A stretch of 64,000 bases of DNA from Niveispirillum fermenti (GTDB taxonomy: Bacteria; Pseudomonadota; Alphaproteobacteria; Azospirillales; Azospirillaceae): assembly GCF_048066175.1 (NCBI RefSeq), contig NZ_JBLTXA010000008.1, forward strand, positions 1 through 64,000, read 5' to 3'. Position numbers and translations under genes: made by a program. The notes under the pieces were generated by a model. It was not told the DNA's origin. It saw nothing but the letters and a program-made list of their open reading frames with translations, and searched no databases. This document shows positions 33,319 to 42,409 of the stretch, in pieces; the first letter of the stretch is position 1, and every line of letters begins with the position of its first letter.

Positions 33319-34671
33319 TCAGCGCTGGAACCAGCCCACCAGTTCCATATGGGCCGACCACAGGAACTGGTCCACGGGCAGGATGTCGGTCAGGCGGTAG
33401 CCGCCATCGATCAGCATCTGGGCGTCGCGGGCGAAGCTGAGCGGGTTGCAGGACACGCCGACCACGCGGGGCACAGCGGATGCCGCGAGCTGTGCCGCCT
33501 GTGCCTGGGCCCCGGCCCGCGGCGGGTCGAAGACAACGGCCTGGAACCGGTCCAGGTCGAACGGCACCAGCGGATCGCGGAACAGGTCGCGCCGTTCCGC
33601 GGTCACCCGGCCCTGTGTCTGCCGCGACCCGCCCGACAGGGCGGCGAAGGCGGCCGGATCACCCTCCACGGCATGCACATGTCCGGCCGGCGACAGGTGG
33701 GCGGCCAGCGGAAAGGTGAAGGTGCCGCTGCCGGCAAACAGGTCTGCGACCGCTGTCGCCGGGCCGATACCCCCCAGCACGGCGGCGACCAGTGCGCTCT
33801 CTGCCTGCCGGCTGGCCTGTAGGAAGGCGCCGGGCGCGGGCGAGACGGTGACATCGCCGAAGCCCAGCAGGCCGGACCGGCGCAGGGCCACGGGCTCGGC
33901 CGGCTGTCCGTCCCGGGCGCGCCAGGACAGGCGGGCCAGATCCTGTGCCTGCGCGAAGCCGGCCAGATGTTCCAGGGTCCGCAGGTCCGGTGCGGCCAGC
34001 CCTTCCAGCACAATATCGACCCCGTCATCCAGCAGGGTCAGGGCCACGTCGACCGACTGCCCGTCGGCCAGCAGCGGTGTCAGAGCCTCACGCAGCGGGG
34101 CGATCAGGGCCGTCAGCGGCGGGGCCAGCACGGCACAGGCGGACAGATCGACCAGCCGGTGGGAATGCGCCTCGTTGAAGCCCAGCCAGACGCGGCTGCC
34201 CCGCCGCACGGCATTCATCACGGCGCGGCGGCGCTGGGCCGGTTCGGTCCGGGCCATCGGGTGCAGCGTCACGCCGTCCCCCAGCAGGCCGCAGCGCCCG
34301 AGCACCGTGGTCAGCGCCTCCAGCTTCCAGGTGGCATAGGTCGCATCGTCCATATGCTGGGCGACGCAGCCGCCGCAACTGCCGAAATGCGGGCAGGGCG
34401 GTTCGGCCCGCCCCGGCCCCTCTGCCAGAAGGGAGACGGGCACCCCCTCCCATCCGTCGCCGCGATGGGCGCCGAACTTCACCATCAGCCGGTCGCCCAC
34501 CAGCGTCTGCGGCACATAGAGGCGGTGGCCCTGCCATTCGGCCAGCCCGTCGCCCCGGCCGCCGAGGCGCGTGATCGCCACCTCCACGGGGCCGCGCGTG
34601 GGCGGCTCGGGTGCCGGGCGCTGGGCGGGACGGGAACCGGGGCGGCGGGCGTGCGGCTTGCGGGGGGGCAT
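33319..34671 (-). CDS. TrmA/RumA-family RNA (uracil-5-)-methyltransferase
   Basis: The 450-aa enzyme would methylate C5 of a uridine in rRNA or tRNA. It has a TRAM-like N-terminal domain, Fe-S cysteines in C-P-H-F-G-S-C-G-G-C, the SAM motif D-L-F-A-G-S-G-T-F, the motif F-D-P-P-R-A-G-A, and the nucleophile cysteine in G-V-S-C-N-P. The start at 34671 (M-P-P-R-K) is preferred; the frame remains open further upstream across the thioesterase gene, but that part is a shadow. The first 25 residues are basic and proline-rich. The exact target base is not certain. Confidence 0.9.
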   Translation of the reverse strand: MPPRKPHARRPGSRPAQRPAPEPPTRGPVEVAITRLGGRGDGLAEWQGHRLYVPQTLVGDRLMVKFGAHRGDGWEGVPVSLLAEGPGRAEPPCPHFGSCGGCVAQHMDDATYATWKLEALTTVLGRCGLLGDGVTLHPMARTEPAQRRRAVMNAVRRGSRVWLGFNEAHSHRLVDLSACAVLAPPLTALIAPLREALTPLLADGQSVDVALTLLDDGVDIVLEGLAAPDLRTLEHLAGFAQAQDLARLSWRARDGQPAEPVALRRSGLLGFGDVTVSPAPGAFLQASRQAESALVAAVLGGIGPATAVADLFAGSGTFTFPLAAHLSPAGHVHAVEGDPAAFAALSGGSRQTQGRVTAERRDLFRDPLVPFDLDRFQAVVFDPPRAGAQAQAAQLAASAVPRVVGVSCNPLSFARDAQMLIDGGYRLTDILPVDQFLWSAHMELVGWFQR

Positions 34672-34691
34672 GGGATTTTTTCCGCTGGGGG

Positions 34692-35141
34692 TCAAAACAG
34701 ATAGGGGGCCAGGTTGGCACGCATCGCATCCGGCACGCGCACGGGCCGCCGGGTTTCGGGATCGATCAGCACCTGGATAGCCGTGTGGGTGGCCACGGGC
34801 CGGCCCTCCACGAACAGGCCACCGCCGACCGTGATGGAACTGTTGCCGATGGCGATGATGCCCATGCCGGTGCGCAACGGCGAGGGATAATGCACCTCCG
34901 CCAGAAATTCGAAATCGGTCCGGCGCAGCACCACGGCGAAGGTGCCCGCCGCGGCGTGCAGGCCCAGATGGGAGACAAGGCCGACGCGCGCATTTTCGAA
35001 ATAGGTACCGATGGCGTTGTTGTTGGCATGGCCCACCGGGTCCAGGTCGGCATAGCGCACGCGATCCTCCTGCCAGAACCGGAACAGGTCCGGATCGGTC
35101 AGGCGGGTGCGCTCGAAGGTGGTATGGGCGGGGCTGGCCAT
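34692..35141 (-). CDS. Acyl-CoA thioesterase (4HBT, hot-dog fold)
   Basis: The 149-aa protein hydrolyses an acyl-CoA thioester. The 4-hydroxybenzoyl-CoA thioesterase signature is present as Y-A-D-L-D-P-V-G-H-A-N-N, with the active-site Asp, followed by Y-F-E-N-A-R. The start at 35141 has AGGAAG upstream on the minus strand. It is followed after 20 bases by the methyltransferase gene, probably in one operon. The substrate is unknown. Confidence 0.88.
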   Translation of the reverse strand: MASPAHTTFERTRLTDPDLFRFWQEDRVRYADLDPVGHANNNAIGTYFENARVGLVSHLGLHAAAGTFAVVLRRTDFEFLAEVHYPSPLRTGMGIIAIGNSSITVGGGLFVEGRPVATHTAIQVLIDPETRRPVRVPDAMRANLAPYLF

Positions 35142-35290
35142 GGGGGTTCTTCCTGGGCCGGTGGCACCGGCGTGACATTCACGGAATCTTCTTCCGGGGC
35201 ATAGGAGGTGACGAAGATTTTGGCAAGCCGGACGGACGAAACGGTGATAGAAGGACCGAACGACCAATCTTGCCCGGAAGGGAACCATCC

Positions 35291-35533
35291 ATGTCCGATC
35301 CAACCAGCACCGCAGAGCAGCTCTTCGACAAGGCGCTCGACGTCGCGGAAAAGCACCTTGAAGCGGCCATGAAGGAAGGTGGCGCGCTTTCCGGCTATGT
35401 GGCCATCGCCATGATCGAGGCGGCCGTCAACCAGGCCGTGGAAGAAACCAGCCACGAAGACGTGGCCGACATGCTGCGCGACCTGGCCGACCAGATCGAG
35501 GCCGATGCCGAGGAAGGCAGCGAGGAGGACTGA
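35291..35533 (+). CDS. Small acidic protein of unknown function
   Basis: The 80-aa product is highly acidic, with an E-A-D-A-E-E-G-S-E-E-D tail, and is predicted helical throughout. GGAAGGGAA precedes ATG 35291, and a strong terminator follows, so it is a stand-alone transcription unit. No family was recognised. Confidence 0.7.
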   Translation: MSDPTSTAEQLFDKALDVAEKHLEAAMKEGGALSGYVAIAMIEAAVNQAVEETSHEDVADMLRDLADQIEADAEEGSEED

Positions 35534-35565
35534 ACCTCTCCCCCCGCGGCCGCCTTGAAAGGACG

Positions 35566-35596
35566 CCCCGCCGGTCTCGCCGGCGGGGTTTTTTTC
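35566..35596 (+). terminator. Rho-independent terminator
   Basis: A perfect 9-bp stem CCCCGCCGG/CCGGCGGGG with loop TCTCG is followed by eight T residues. It ends the small acidic protein gene. Confidence 0.95.
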
Positions 35597-35617
35597 ATGG
35601 CCGCCGGTATTATGGAT

Positions 35618-36163
35618 TCAGGACCGGATACGGCCCATGCACAGTGCGTCCACATAGCGGCCGTCGCGGAAGGCATAGTCGCGCAGGCGTCCTTCCTCCA
35701 CGAAGCCGAACCGCCGGTAGAGGCTGATGGCGCCCGCATTGTCGGCGAAGACCGTCAGTTCCACGCGATGCAGGTCCAGCCAGCGGTCCGCCGCATCGAC
35801 CAGGGCATGGGTCAGGGCCTTGCCCACGCCGGCCCCCTGCACATCATCATGCACGCCGATGGCGAAATCGGCCACGTGCCGGCGCCGGCCCCCCTGGCGC
35901 ACCAGGCTGGCGGCACCCACCAGCCGGTCATCCAGGATGGCGACGATGTGCAGATCGTCCGGCCCGCCCTTCTCCATCCAGGCGCGCGTCCCCTCCACAC
36001 CGGGAAAGGGCGGGCGCAGGGTGCCGTACCTGAATTTCGGCAGCGACGCCATGGCGGCCATGGCGTCGGCATCGTCCAGCCGGCGGGCCCGCAGCCACAG
36101 GCCGGGCGGGCCGAAGCCGGCCACGGTGCCGCCCGGCGGCGGGGTGAAACCGGCGCCGGTCAT
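35618..36163 (-). CDS. GNAT-family N-acetyltransferase
   Basis: The 181-aa protein has the GNAT acetyl-CoA-binding pattern V-Q-G-A-G-V-G-K-A-L (Q-x-x-G-x-G/A) and the later N-A-G-A-I-S-L-Y-R-R-F-G-F motif. The acceptor is unknown. It overlaps trpF by 4 bases and is the third gene of a pyrF-trpF-GNAT operon. Confidence 0.9.
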   Translation of the reverse strand: MTGAGFTPPPGGTVAGFGPPGLWLRARRLDDADAMAAMASLPKFRYGTLRPPFPGVEGTRAWMEKGGPDDLHIVAILDDRLVGAASLVRQGGRRRHVADFAIGVHDDVQGAGVGKALTHALVDAADRWLDLHRVELTVFADNAGAISLYRRFGFVEEGRLRDYAFRDGRYVDALCMGRIRS

Positions 36164-36813
36164 GCTGTTCCCCTTATTCCGGCCACAGCCGTCAGGAAGG
36201 CGCGGATGCGGGCCGGGCTCTTGCGCCCGGGCGCATCCTCCACACCCGATGATACATCCACAGCCGTGGCGCCCGTTGCCCGGACGGCGTCGGCGACATT
36301 GTCGGGGTCCAGGCCGCCCGACAGCATCCAGGGACAGTCCCAGCGCCGTCCCGTCAGCAGCGACCAGTCGAAACGGATCCCGTTGCCACCGGGCAGCAGG
36401 GCCCCCCTGGGCGGCTTGGCATCGAACAGCAGCATGTCGGCGACGCCCTCGAACGCCCTGGCCGCATCCAGATCGGCCGGTTCCGCCACCTTCACGGCTT
36501 TCAGCACGGGCAGGGCGAAGCGCGCCTTGATGGCGGCCACCCGTTCCGGCGTCTCCGACCCGTGAAGCTGGATCAGGTCCAGCGGCACCTGGGCCAGCAC
36601 ATCGGCCAGCATGTCGTCGGCCGGATCGACGAACAGGCCGACGACGCGCGTGCCGGTGCGGACCATGCGCGACAGTTCCGCCGCCGTGGCGATGGACACG
36701 TTGCGCGGCGATCTGGGGAAGAAGACCAGCCCGACATAGCGCGCACCGCCATCCAGTGCCGCCTGCATCGCCTCCGGCGTGCCGATGCCGCAGATCTTGG
36801 CCCGGATGTTCAT
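36160..36813 (-). CDS. trpF: Phosphoribosylanthranilate isomerase
   Basis: The 217-aa (beta/alpha)8 enzyme catalyses the third step of tryptophan synthesis. The catalytic Cys lies in A-K-I-C-G-I near the N-terminus and the catalytic Asp in A-V-D-V-S-S-G-V-E near the C-terminus; Q-L-H-G and L-S-G-G-L are also typical. It overlaps pyrF upstream and the GNAT gene downstream by 4 bases each. Confidence 0.95.
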   Translation of the reverse strand: MNIRAKICGIGTPEAMQAALDGGARYVGLVFFPRSPRNVSIATAAELSRMVRTGTRVVGLFVDPADDMLADVLAQVPLDLIQLHGSETPERVAAIKARFALPVLKAVKVAEPADLDAARAFEGVADMLLFDAKPPRGALLPGGNGIRFDWSLLTGRRWDCPWMLSGGLDPDNVADAVRATGATAVDVSSGVEDAPGRKSPARIRAFLTAVAGIRGTA

Positions 36814-37526
36814 GCGCCCAGTTCCTGTGCGATGCGGCGGGATGCGGCGGCGGGATCGGGATCGGCCGTGATGGGGCGGCCGATGACCAGATGGTCGGCC
36901 CCGGCGGCCACGGCCTGTCCCGGCCCCATCACGCGCTTCTGGTCGTTGACGGCGGCCCAGGACGGGCGGATGCCCGGCACCATCAGCGTGAAATCGGCGG
37001 GCAGGTCGGCGCGCAGCAGCGCCACCTCCGCCGGGGAGCAGACGACGCCATCGGCCCCGTTGGCATGGGCCATGGCGGCCAGGCGCCGCACCTGATCGGC
37101 GGCGGGCAGGGCCTGGCCCACGGCGGCCAGATCCTCATCCGACAGGCTGGTCAGGACCGTCACGGCCAGGATGCGCATGCGGGCCAGGCCCAGCCGCGCG
37201 GCTTCCTCCGCCGCGGCGTCGGCCGCTGCCCGGACCATGGCCGGGCCGCCGCCGGCATGGATGGTCAGGAAGGTGGGGGCCAGCGGCGCCACCGAACGCA
37301 CGGCACCCGCCACCGTATTGGGGATGTCGTGCAGCTTCAGGTCCAGGAACAGCGGCAGGTCGCCCGCCGACACCACCGCGCGGATGCCGGCCGGCCCCTG
37401 GGCCATGAAGAATTCCAGCCCCAGCTTCACCCCGCCGACCAGGCCGGCCAGACGTGCCGCCATGGCCTTCGCCCCCTCCGTCTCCGGCATGTCCAGGGCA
37501 ACGAAAACGCGGTCGGTGGGGCGCAT
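36810..37526 (-). CDS. pyrF: Orotidine 5'-phosphate decarboxylase
   Basis: The 238-aa enzyme makes UMP in the last step of pyrimidine synthesis. The catalytic Asp-Lys-Asp array lies in L-D-L-K-L-H-D-I-P-N-T, and phosphate-binding residues in V-P-G-I-R and V-I-G-R-P-I-T. It is the first gene of its operon, and its upstream region holds the hairpin repeats at 37650-37844. Confidence 0.95.
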   Translation of the reverse strand: MRPTDRVFVALDMPETEGAKAMAARLAGLVGGVKLGLEFFMAQGPAGIRAVVSAGDLPLFLDLKLHDIPNTVAGAVRSVAPLAPTFLTIHAGGGPAMVRAAADAAAEEAARLGLARMRILAVTVLTSLSDEDLAAVGQALPAADQVRRLAAMAHANGADGVVCSPAEVALLRADLPADFTLMVPGIRPSWAAVNDQKRVMGPGQAVAAGADHLVIGRPITADPDPAAASRRIAQELGA

Positions 37527-37649
37527 GGCGCGGGGCTCCTGCTGGGTCTGTTCCGATGGGCCTGTTTATCGCGGATCGCGGCCACGGCGAAGGGCCGATC
37601 CGGCAGAAGTGCCATACGCGGGGGGATCGGCATGGCCTTATACTATTTT

Positions 37650-37683
37650 GCGGTGATCAGAACCTGTTGGTTCTGATCACCGC
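37650..37683. repeat. Perfect 15-bp inverted repeat with TGTT loop
   Basis: Bases 37650-37664 and 37669-37683 are perfectly complementary. No T-tract follows on either strand, so it is unlikely to be a simple terminator. Confidence 0.85.
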
Positions 37684-37693
37684 ACTCAATGGC

Positions 37694-37771
37694 CGACGCC
37701 AACATTCGTTGGCTTGCGCCGACGCCAACATTCGTTGGCTTGCGCCGACGCCAACATTCGTTGGCTTGGCG
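37694..37771. repeat. Three tandem 26-bp units, each forming a small hairpin
   Basis: Units start at 37694, 37720 and 37746. Each contains GCCAAC-ATTC-GTTGGC, a 6-bp stem. The third unit runs directly into the dispersed hairpin element. Confidence 0.85.
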
Positions 37772-37844
37772 ACGCCGCACGAGCGGCGCGGCGGCGATCG
37801 CCGCCGGACCAACTTGCGATGCGTTCTACTCATCGCAAGTTGGT
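37751..37844. repeat. Full copy of the dispersed hairpin repeat
   Basis: The element reads from CCAACATTCG through CCGCACGAGCGGCGCGGCGG into a 14-bp stem (37808-37821 with 37831-37844) with a 9-base loop. The same order is seen at 55957-56052. Confidence 0.8.
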
Positions 37845-37972
37845 AATAACCACCTTCCCGGAACGTAAAGGGAAGCCCTTGACCCTGCCCCGTTCCCGCC
37901 GCCAGAATGGTGCCGGGCGCCTGCCGCCGGCTGTGCGCAAAGCGCCCATCACACCATAAAGGGAGTGACCCC

Positions 37973-38581
37973 ATGCCCTTGCCGCCGCCCGATGTTCCGC
38001 GCGAACGCATGCATCAGCGCCGGGTGACCTGCCAGGGCTACCGGCGATCCGACGGGCTTTGGGACATCGAAGGCCACATCACGGATGCCAAGGATTATCC
38101 CTTTTTCCGAGGGGACCGGGGGGAATTGCCGCCCGGCGCCTTCGTGCATGAAATGTGGATGCGCCTGACACTCGACAGCCGGTTGACGGTGCAGGCGGTG
38201 GTGGCGGTCACCGATGCCGCGCCCTATCGCCTTTGTCCCGCAATCACGGACAATTTCCAGCGTCTGGTCGGCCTGTCGATTGCCAGCGGCTGGACCGCGG
38301 CCGTGAAGGAACGGCTGGGCGGAACGGAAGGCTGCACGCATCTGGTGGAATTGCTGGGCCCCATGGCCACCACGGCCTTCCAGACCATCGCCACCTGGAT
38401 GGACGACCGCGATCAGGAACGGCGCGCCGCCCAGGCGGCCCGGGGGGAAACCCCGCCACCCCGCACGCGGCGCCCGCCCATGATCGATACCTGCCACGCC
38501 TGGGCGGCCGATGGGGAGGTCGTGGCGCGGGAATGGCCGGAATTCGCCGTACCCGCCCGCACGGGTGGCGACCGGCCCTGA
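37973..38581 (+). CDS. DUF2889-family protein
   Basis: The 202-aa product carries the DUF2889 pattern: H-Q-R-R-V-T-C-Q-G-Y-R-R-S-D-G-L-W-D near the N-terminus, then G-A-F-V-H-E-M-W-M-R-L-T, and G-C-T-H-L-V-E-L-L-G-P in the middle. GGGAGTGA precedes ATG 37973. No biochemical role is established for the family as far as I know. Confidence 0.85.
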   Translation: MPLPPPDVPRERMHQRRVTCQGYRRSDGLWDIEGHITDAKDYPFFRGDRGELPPGAFVHEMWMRLTLDSRLTVQAVVAVTDAAPYRLCPAITDNFQRLVGLSIASGWTAAVKERLGGTEGCTHLVELLGPMATTAFQTIATWMDDRDQERRAAQAARGETPPPRTRRPPMIDTCHAWAADGEVVAREWPEFAVPARTGGDRP

Positions 38582-38643
38582 TAAGCCGGCCGCACCAAAA
38601 AAGCGGGTGCATCACGCGGGGCCGACCGACCCCGCGCCGGTGA

Positions 38644-39063
38644 TCAGGATTGCGGCTTGCCGGTCTGCAGGGAGCCGGTCACGCTGCCGCCATCGGCAAT
38701 GTTGATGCGGCCATAGCGGATGGTGCCTTCCAGGTTCCCCGTCTCGCCCACCGACAGGATGCCCGACACCTCGATCGTGCCCGTGGCGCGGCCGTTGACG
38801 CGCATCTGCTCGACATTGGCGGTGCCCTCGAAATGGCCGCCCTCGGCGATTTCCAGGATCTTGATGTCGACCAGGGTCACGTCGACCAGGCGTCCGGCCA
38901 CATGCAGCGTATGGCAGTGGGAAATCTTCGCCCCCTCGATCCGGGCCTCGGAAGCGATGGTGGTGATGCCGCCGGCCGACGGTCCCGTATCCGCAGCCGC
39001 CTCCGCTGCACCGCTCAAACCGGGACGCTGGAAACTGCGCGGGTCCAGGATATCGTTGGGCAT
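38644..39063 (-). CDS. Bactofilin (polymer-forming cytoskeletal protein)
   Basis: The protein contains the repetitive beta-helix of bactofilins (I-E-G-A-K-I, V-D-V-T-L-V-D, G-H-F-E-G-T-A, G-N-L-E-G-T-I-R-Y-G), flanked by short disordered ends. Bactofilins polymerise at the membrane and help shape the cell or position enzymes. ATG 39063 (139 aa) is preferred because GGAGAG lies upstream; an ATG at 39153 would add 30 residues. It converges on the DUF2889 gene. Confidence 0.9.
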   Translation of the reverse strand: MPNDILDPRSFQRPGLSGAAEAAADTGPSAGGITTIASEARIEGAKISHCHTLHVAGRLVDVTLVDIKILEIAEGGHFEGTANVEQMRVNGRATGTIEVSGILSVGETGNLEGTIRYGRINIADGGSVTGSLQTGKPQS

Positions 39064-39217
39064 CGGCTCAATACTCTCCGCCAGAGGCTGACCGGTTGGG
39101 TCGGATTTCCATGGGCGGCGTGTTAACCAGCCCGTTCTTTCGCGTTCATTCATAAGCTGAAAGGGTTAAAACCGCAACGCTCTTGCCCAGGACACGTGAG
39201 GGATGCATGGGGGTAAG

Positions 39218-39246
39218 TTGACAGGCGGACACTCCCACCCAATAGT
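39218..39246 (+). promoter_or_regulatory. Candidate sigma70 promoter of argD-argF-hslO
   Basis: A perfect TTGACA (39218-39223) is followed after 17 bases by AATAGT (39241-39246). It lies about 70 bases before the argD start. Confidence 0.6.
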
Positions 39247-39315
39247 CCGCGGTTCCGGCGTGCGGGCATAGGGCCCGACACGTTGCGAACCCTATGGCTC
39301 AATGGAGTTGAGGCC

Positions 39316-40488
39316 GTGATCCCTGCCGTGATGCCCACCTATTCCCGCGTCGACATTGTGTTCGAGCGGGGTGAAGGCGCCCATATCTGGGATACGGACG
39401 GCCGACGATTCCTGGATTTCACCGCCGGCATCGCGGTGAACGCCCTGGGTCACGCGCATCCTTACCTGGTGCAGAAGCTGACCGAGCAGGCGGGCAAGCT
39501 CTGGCATACATCCAACCTGTTCCGCGTGGCGGGGCAGGAGCAGCTTGCCGGGCGGCTGACGGAACTGACCTTCGCCGACACGATGTTCTTCACCAATTCC
39601 GGGGTGGAAGCGTGGGAATGCGCCGTGAAGACGGTGCGTAAGTACCATCATGACACGGGCCATCCGGAAAAGACCCGCTTCATCGTGGTCGGCGGCGCCT
39701 TCCACGGCCGTTCCACCACAGCCATCGCCGCCGCCCGGTCGGAAAAGATGACGGGCGGATTCGGCCCGCTGCTGGATGCGTTCGACCAGGTCCCGTTCGA
39801 GAACCTGAACGAGTTGCGCGCCGCCATCACGCCGCAGACGGCCGGCATCATCGTGGAACCGATCCTGGGCGAAGGCGGCATCCGCGTCGCCAGCCCGGAT
39901 TATCTGCGGGCGCTGCGCCAGGCGGCGGACGAGTTCGGCCTGCTGCTGGTCTTCGACGAAATCCAGACCGGCGTCGGGCGGACCGGCAAGCTGTTCGCCC
40001 ATGAATGGGCGGATGTGGCGCCCGATGTCATGTGCATCGCCAAGGGCATCGGCGGCGGTTTTCCCGTCGGCGCCTGCCTGGTCAGCGAGAAGGCCGCCGC
40101 CGGCATGGTGCCCGGCACCCATGGCAGCACCTTCGGCGGCAATCCGCTGGCCATGGCTGTCGCCAACGCCGTGCTGGACGTGGTCACCGCCCCCGGCTTC
40201 CTGGAGAAGGTGGCGGAGACCGGCACCAGGCTGGAGGCCGCCCTGGCCGCCCTGGTGGCCCGCCATCCGGCCGTGCTGGCCGATGTGCGCGGCAAGGGCC
40301 TGATGCTGGGCCTGAAATGCGTCAAACCGAACGGGGACGTGGTGACGGCCCTGCGCCGCAACGGCCTGCTGGTCGTGCCCGCGGCGGATAATGTCATCCG
40401 CATCCTGCCGCCGCTGACCATCGGCGAGCCGGAAATCGCCGAAGCCGTCGCCATCATCGACAAGACCTGCCAGGAGCTGGCGCAATGA
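39316..40488 (+). CDS. argD: Acetylornithine aminotransferase
   Basis: The 390-aa PLP enzyme makes N-acetylornithine in arginine synthesis. The PLP lysine is K243 in C-I-A-K-G-I-G-G-G-F-P; E-P-I-L-G-E-G-G and F-D-E-I-Q-T-G-V-G-R-T-G are also typical. GTG 39316 gives the usual V-I-P-A-V-M-P-T-Y start and has GGAG/GAGG upstream. It overlaps argF by 4 bases. Confidence 0.95.
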   Translation: MIPAVMPTYSRVDIVFERGEGAHIWDTDGRRFLDFTAGIAVNALGHAHPYLVQKLTEQAGKLWHTSNLFRVAGQEQLAGRLTELTFADTMFFTNSGVEAWECAVKTVRKYHHDTGHPEKTRFIVVGGAFHGRSTTAIAAARSEKMTGGFGPLLDAFDQVPFENLNELRAAITPQTAGIIVEPILGEGGIRVASPDYLRALRQAADEFGLLLVFDEIQTGVGRTGKLFAHEWADVAPDVMCIAKGIGGGFPVGACLVSEKAAAGMVPGTHGSTFGGNPLAMAVANAVLDVVTAPGFLEKVAETGTRLEAALAALVARHPAVLADVRGKGLMLGLKCVKPNGDVVTALRRNGLLVVPAADNVIRILPPLTIGEPEIAEAVAIIDKTCQELAQ

Positions 40489-41399
40489 CCATCGACAAGA
40501 CCCCCCGCCATTTCCTGGACATCCACCGGCACAGCCTGGACGAACTGCGCGAGATGCTGGACCGCGCCGCCTTCATGAAGCGCGGCCAGGGATCGGAACG
40601 CCCGCTGCTGGGCAAGACGCTGGCGCTGATCTTCGAAAAGCCCAGCACGCGCACCCGCGTGTCGTTCGAGGTGGGGATGCGCCAGTTGGGCGGCGAGGTG
40701 ATCTGCCTGACCGGCAAGGAAATCCAGCTTGGCCATGGCGAGACGATCGGCGACACGGCCCGCGTCCTGTCGCGCTATGTCGACATCATCATGCTGCGCA
40801 CCGACCATGAGGCGAAGCTGCATGAAATGGCGGAGGCGGCGACCGTCCCCGTCATCAACGGCCTGACCGACAGCTCGCACCCCGTCCAGATCATGGCCGA
40901 CATCCTGACCTACGAGGAACGCAAGGGCCCGATCAAGGATGCGGTCTTCTGCTGGACCGGCGATGCCAACAATGTCTGCGAAAGCCTGGTGCATGCCGCC
41001 GTGCTGTTCGATTTCGAACTGCGCATCGCCTGCCCGCCGGAATTGTCGCCCACCCACCAGACGCTGGAATGGATCAAGGCGCATAATGGCCGTGTCACCA
41101 TCCACCGCGATGTGGAAACGGCCGCCGCCGGGGCCGATGCCATCGTCACCGACACCTGGGTGTCGATGCACAACAAGGATGCGCATCGCCGCCACAATCT
41201 GCTGAAGCCATACCAGGTCAACGAACGCATCATGGGCCTGGCGAAAAAAGACGCCATATTCATGCATTGTCTGCCCGCCCATCGCGAGGAAGAGGTGACG
41301 TCGGCCATCATCGACGGCCCGCAATCCGCGGTGTGGGACGAGGCGGAAAACCGCATGCACGCCCAGAAGGGCATCCTGACCTGGTGTCTGAACCGATGA
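40485..41399 (+). CDS. argF: Ornithine carbamoyltransferase
   Basis: The 304-aa enzyme makes citrulline from ornithine and carbamoyl phosphate. The carbamoyl-phosphate site S-T-R-T-R is at 54-58 and the ornithine-site motif H-C-L-P-A-H-R at 261-267. ATGA overlaps couple it to argD before and hslO after. Confidence 0.96.
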   Translation: MTIDKTPRHFLDIHRHSLDELREMLDRAAFMKRGQGSERPLLGKTLALIFEKPSTRTRVSFEVGMRQLGGEVICLTGKEIQLGHGETIGDTARVLSRYVDIIMLRTDHEAKLHEMAEAATVPVINGLTDSSHPVQIMADILTYEERKGPIKDAVFCWTGDANNVCESLVHAAVLFDFELRIACPPELSPTHQTLEWIKAHNGRVTIHRDVETAAAGADAIVTDTWVSMHNKDAHRRHNLLKPYQVNERIMGLAKKDAIFMHCLPAHREEEVTSAIIDGPQSAVWDEAENRMHAQKGILTWCLNR

Positions 41400-42367
41400 A
41401 TTCCGTACCCCCCGTGGCGGGCCAGCCCCGCCACGACACCGATGAAGTGACGGCCGAGTTCGATATCTGCCAGCCGTTCCAGCTGGACAGCAGCTCCTTC
41501 CGCGGGCGGCTGATCCGGCTGGGGCCGGCGCTGGACGAGATATTGACCCGCCATGCCTATCCGGAGGAACTGGCGCCGCTGCTGGCGGACACCATCCTGC
41601 TGGCGGCCACCCTGGCTTCCTCCCTGAAATATGACGGCATCTTCACCTTGCAGACCAAGGGTGACGGGCCCGTGGCCTATACGGTTGCCGACGTCACCTC
41701 CGTCGGCGATCTGCGCGGCTATGCCCGGGTTGATCTGGAACGGCTGGCCGAACAGCGCGGGCACAGGGGGTTCAAGCCCGACCTGGGCTCCCTTCTGGGG
41801 TCGGGCTATGTCGCCTTCACCGTGGACCAGGGCGAGCATACCGAGCGCTACCAGGGCATCGTGGAACTGCGCGGCGCCACCCTGGCCGAGGCCGTGCGCC
41901 ATTATTTCCGGCAGAGCGAGCAACTGGCGGCCAGCATCAAGAGCTTCGTGGGCAAGGATGCCGACGGGCGCTGGGTGGGCGGGGCGATCATGCTGCAGGC
42001 CCTGCCGCCGGAGGATGCCGGTATCTTCACCGAGCATCAGGCCGGCGTGCGGGAAGAGGACTGGAACCGCGCCGGCCTGTTGCTGGACACAGTGACGGCG
42101 GATGAGCTGCTGAGCCCGACGCTTGGCGCCAATGAGCTGATCTACCGGCTGTTCCATGAGGAACAGCCCCGCATCCACCCGCGCACGGCCCTGCGGCCCG
42201 GCTGCCGCTGCTCCCGCGAGCGGGTGGGCGACGTGCTGCGCAGTCTGGACCGCGCCGAGCTGGATGACATGCGGATCGACGGGGTGGTGGCCGTGACGTG
42301 CGAGTTCTGCAACGCCACCTACGACTTCACCGACCAGGACCTGGACCGGCTCCACGCCGCCTTCTGA
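41396..42367 (+). CDS. hslO: Redox-regulated chaperone Hsp33
   Basis: The 323-aa chaperone is activated by oxidation. The C-terminal zinc-binding switch is intact, with C-R-C about 30 residues before C-E-F-C. The N-terminal half has the substrate-binding fold (F-T-L-Q-T-K-G-D-G-P). It is translationally coupled to argF, an arrangement common in Rhodospirillales. Confidence 0.94.
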   Translation: MNSVPPVAGQPRHDTDEVTAEFDICQPFQLDSSSFRGRLIRLGPALDEILTRHAYPEELAPLLADTILLAATLASSLKYDGIFTLQTKGDGPVAYTVADVTSVGDLRGYARVDLERLAEQRGHRGFKPDLGSLLGSGYVAFTVDQGEHTERYQGIVELRGATLAEAVRHYFRQSEQLAASIKSFVGKDADGRWVGGAIMLQALPPEDAGIFTEHQAGVREEDWNRAGLLLDTVTADELLSPTLGANELIYRLFHEEQPRIHPRTALRPGCRCSRERVGDVLRSLDRAELDDMRIDGVVAVTCEFCNATYDFTDQDLDRLHAAF

Positions 42368-42409
42368 CCGGCCTTCTGATATGTGGCATGACCCCGGCGT
42401 TCCGGCTCT

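Larger units (their letters stand above)
37527..37972. other. Repeat-filled divergent intergenic region
   Basis: No gene is supported in this 446-base stretch between pyrF and the DUF2889 gene. It holds a perfect palindrome, a triple 26-bp tandem repeat and a full copy of the dispersed hairpin element, listed separately. Confidence 0.75.

Noticed and set aside
33319..35178. A single 619-residue minus-strand frame covering the methyltransferase and thioesterase loci
   Set aside because: The first 170 residues are a shadow of the thioesterase gene in another frame; methyltransferase homology begins at about 34671.
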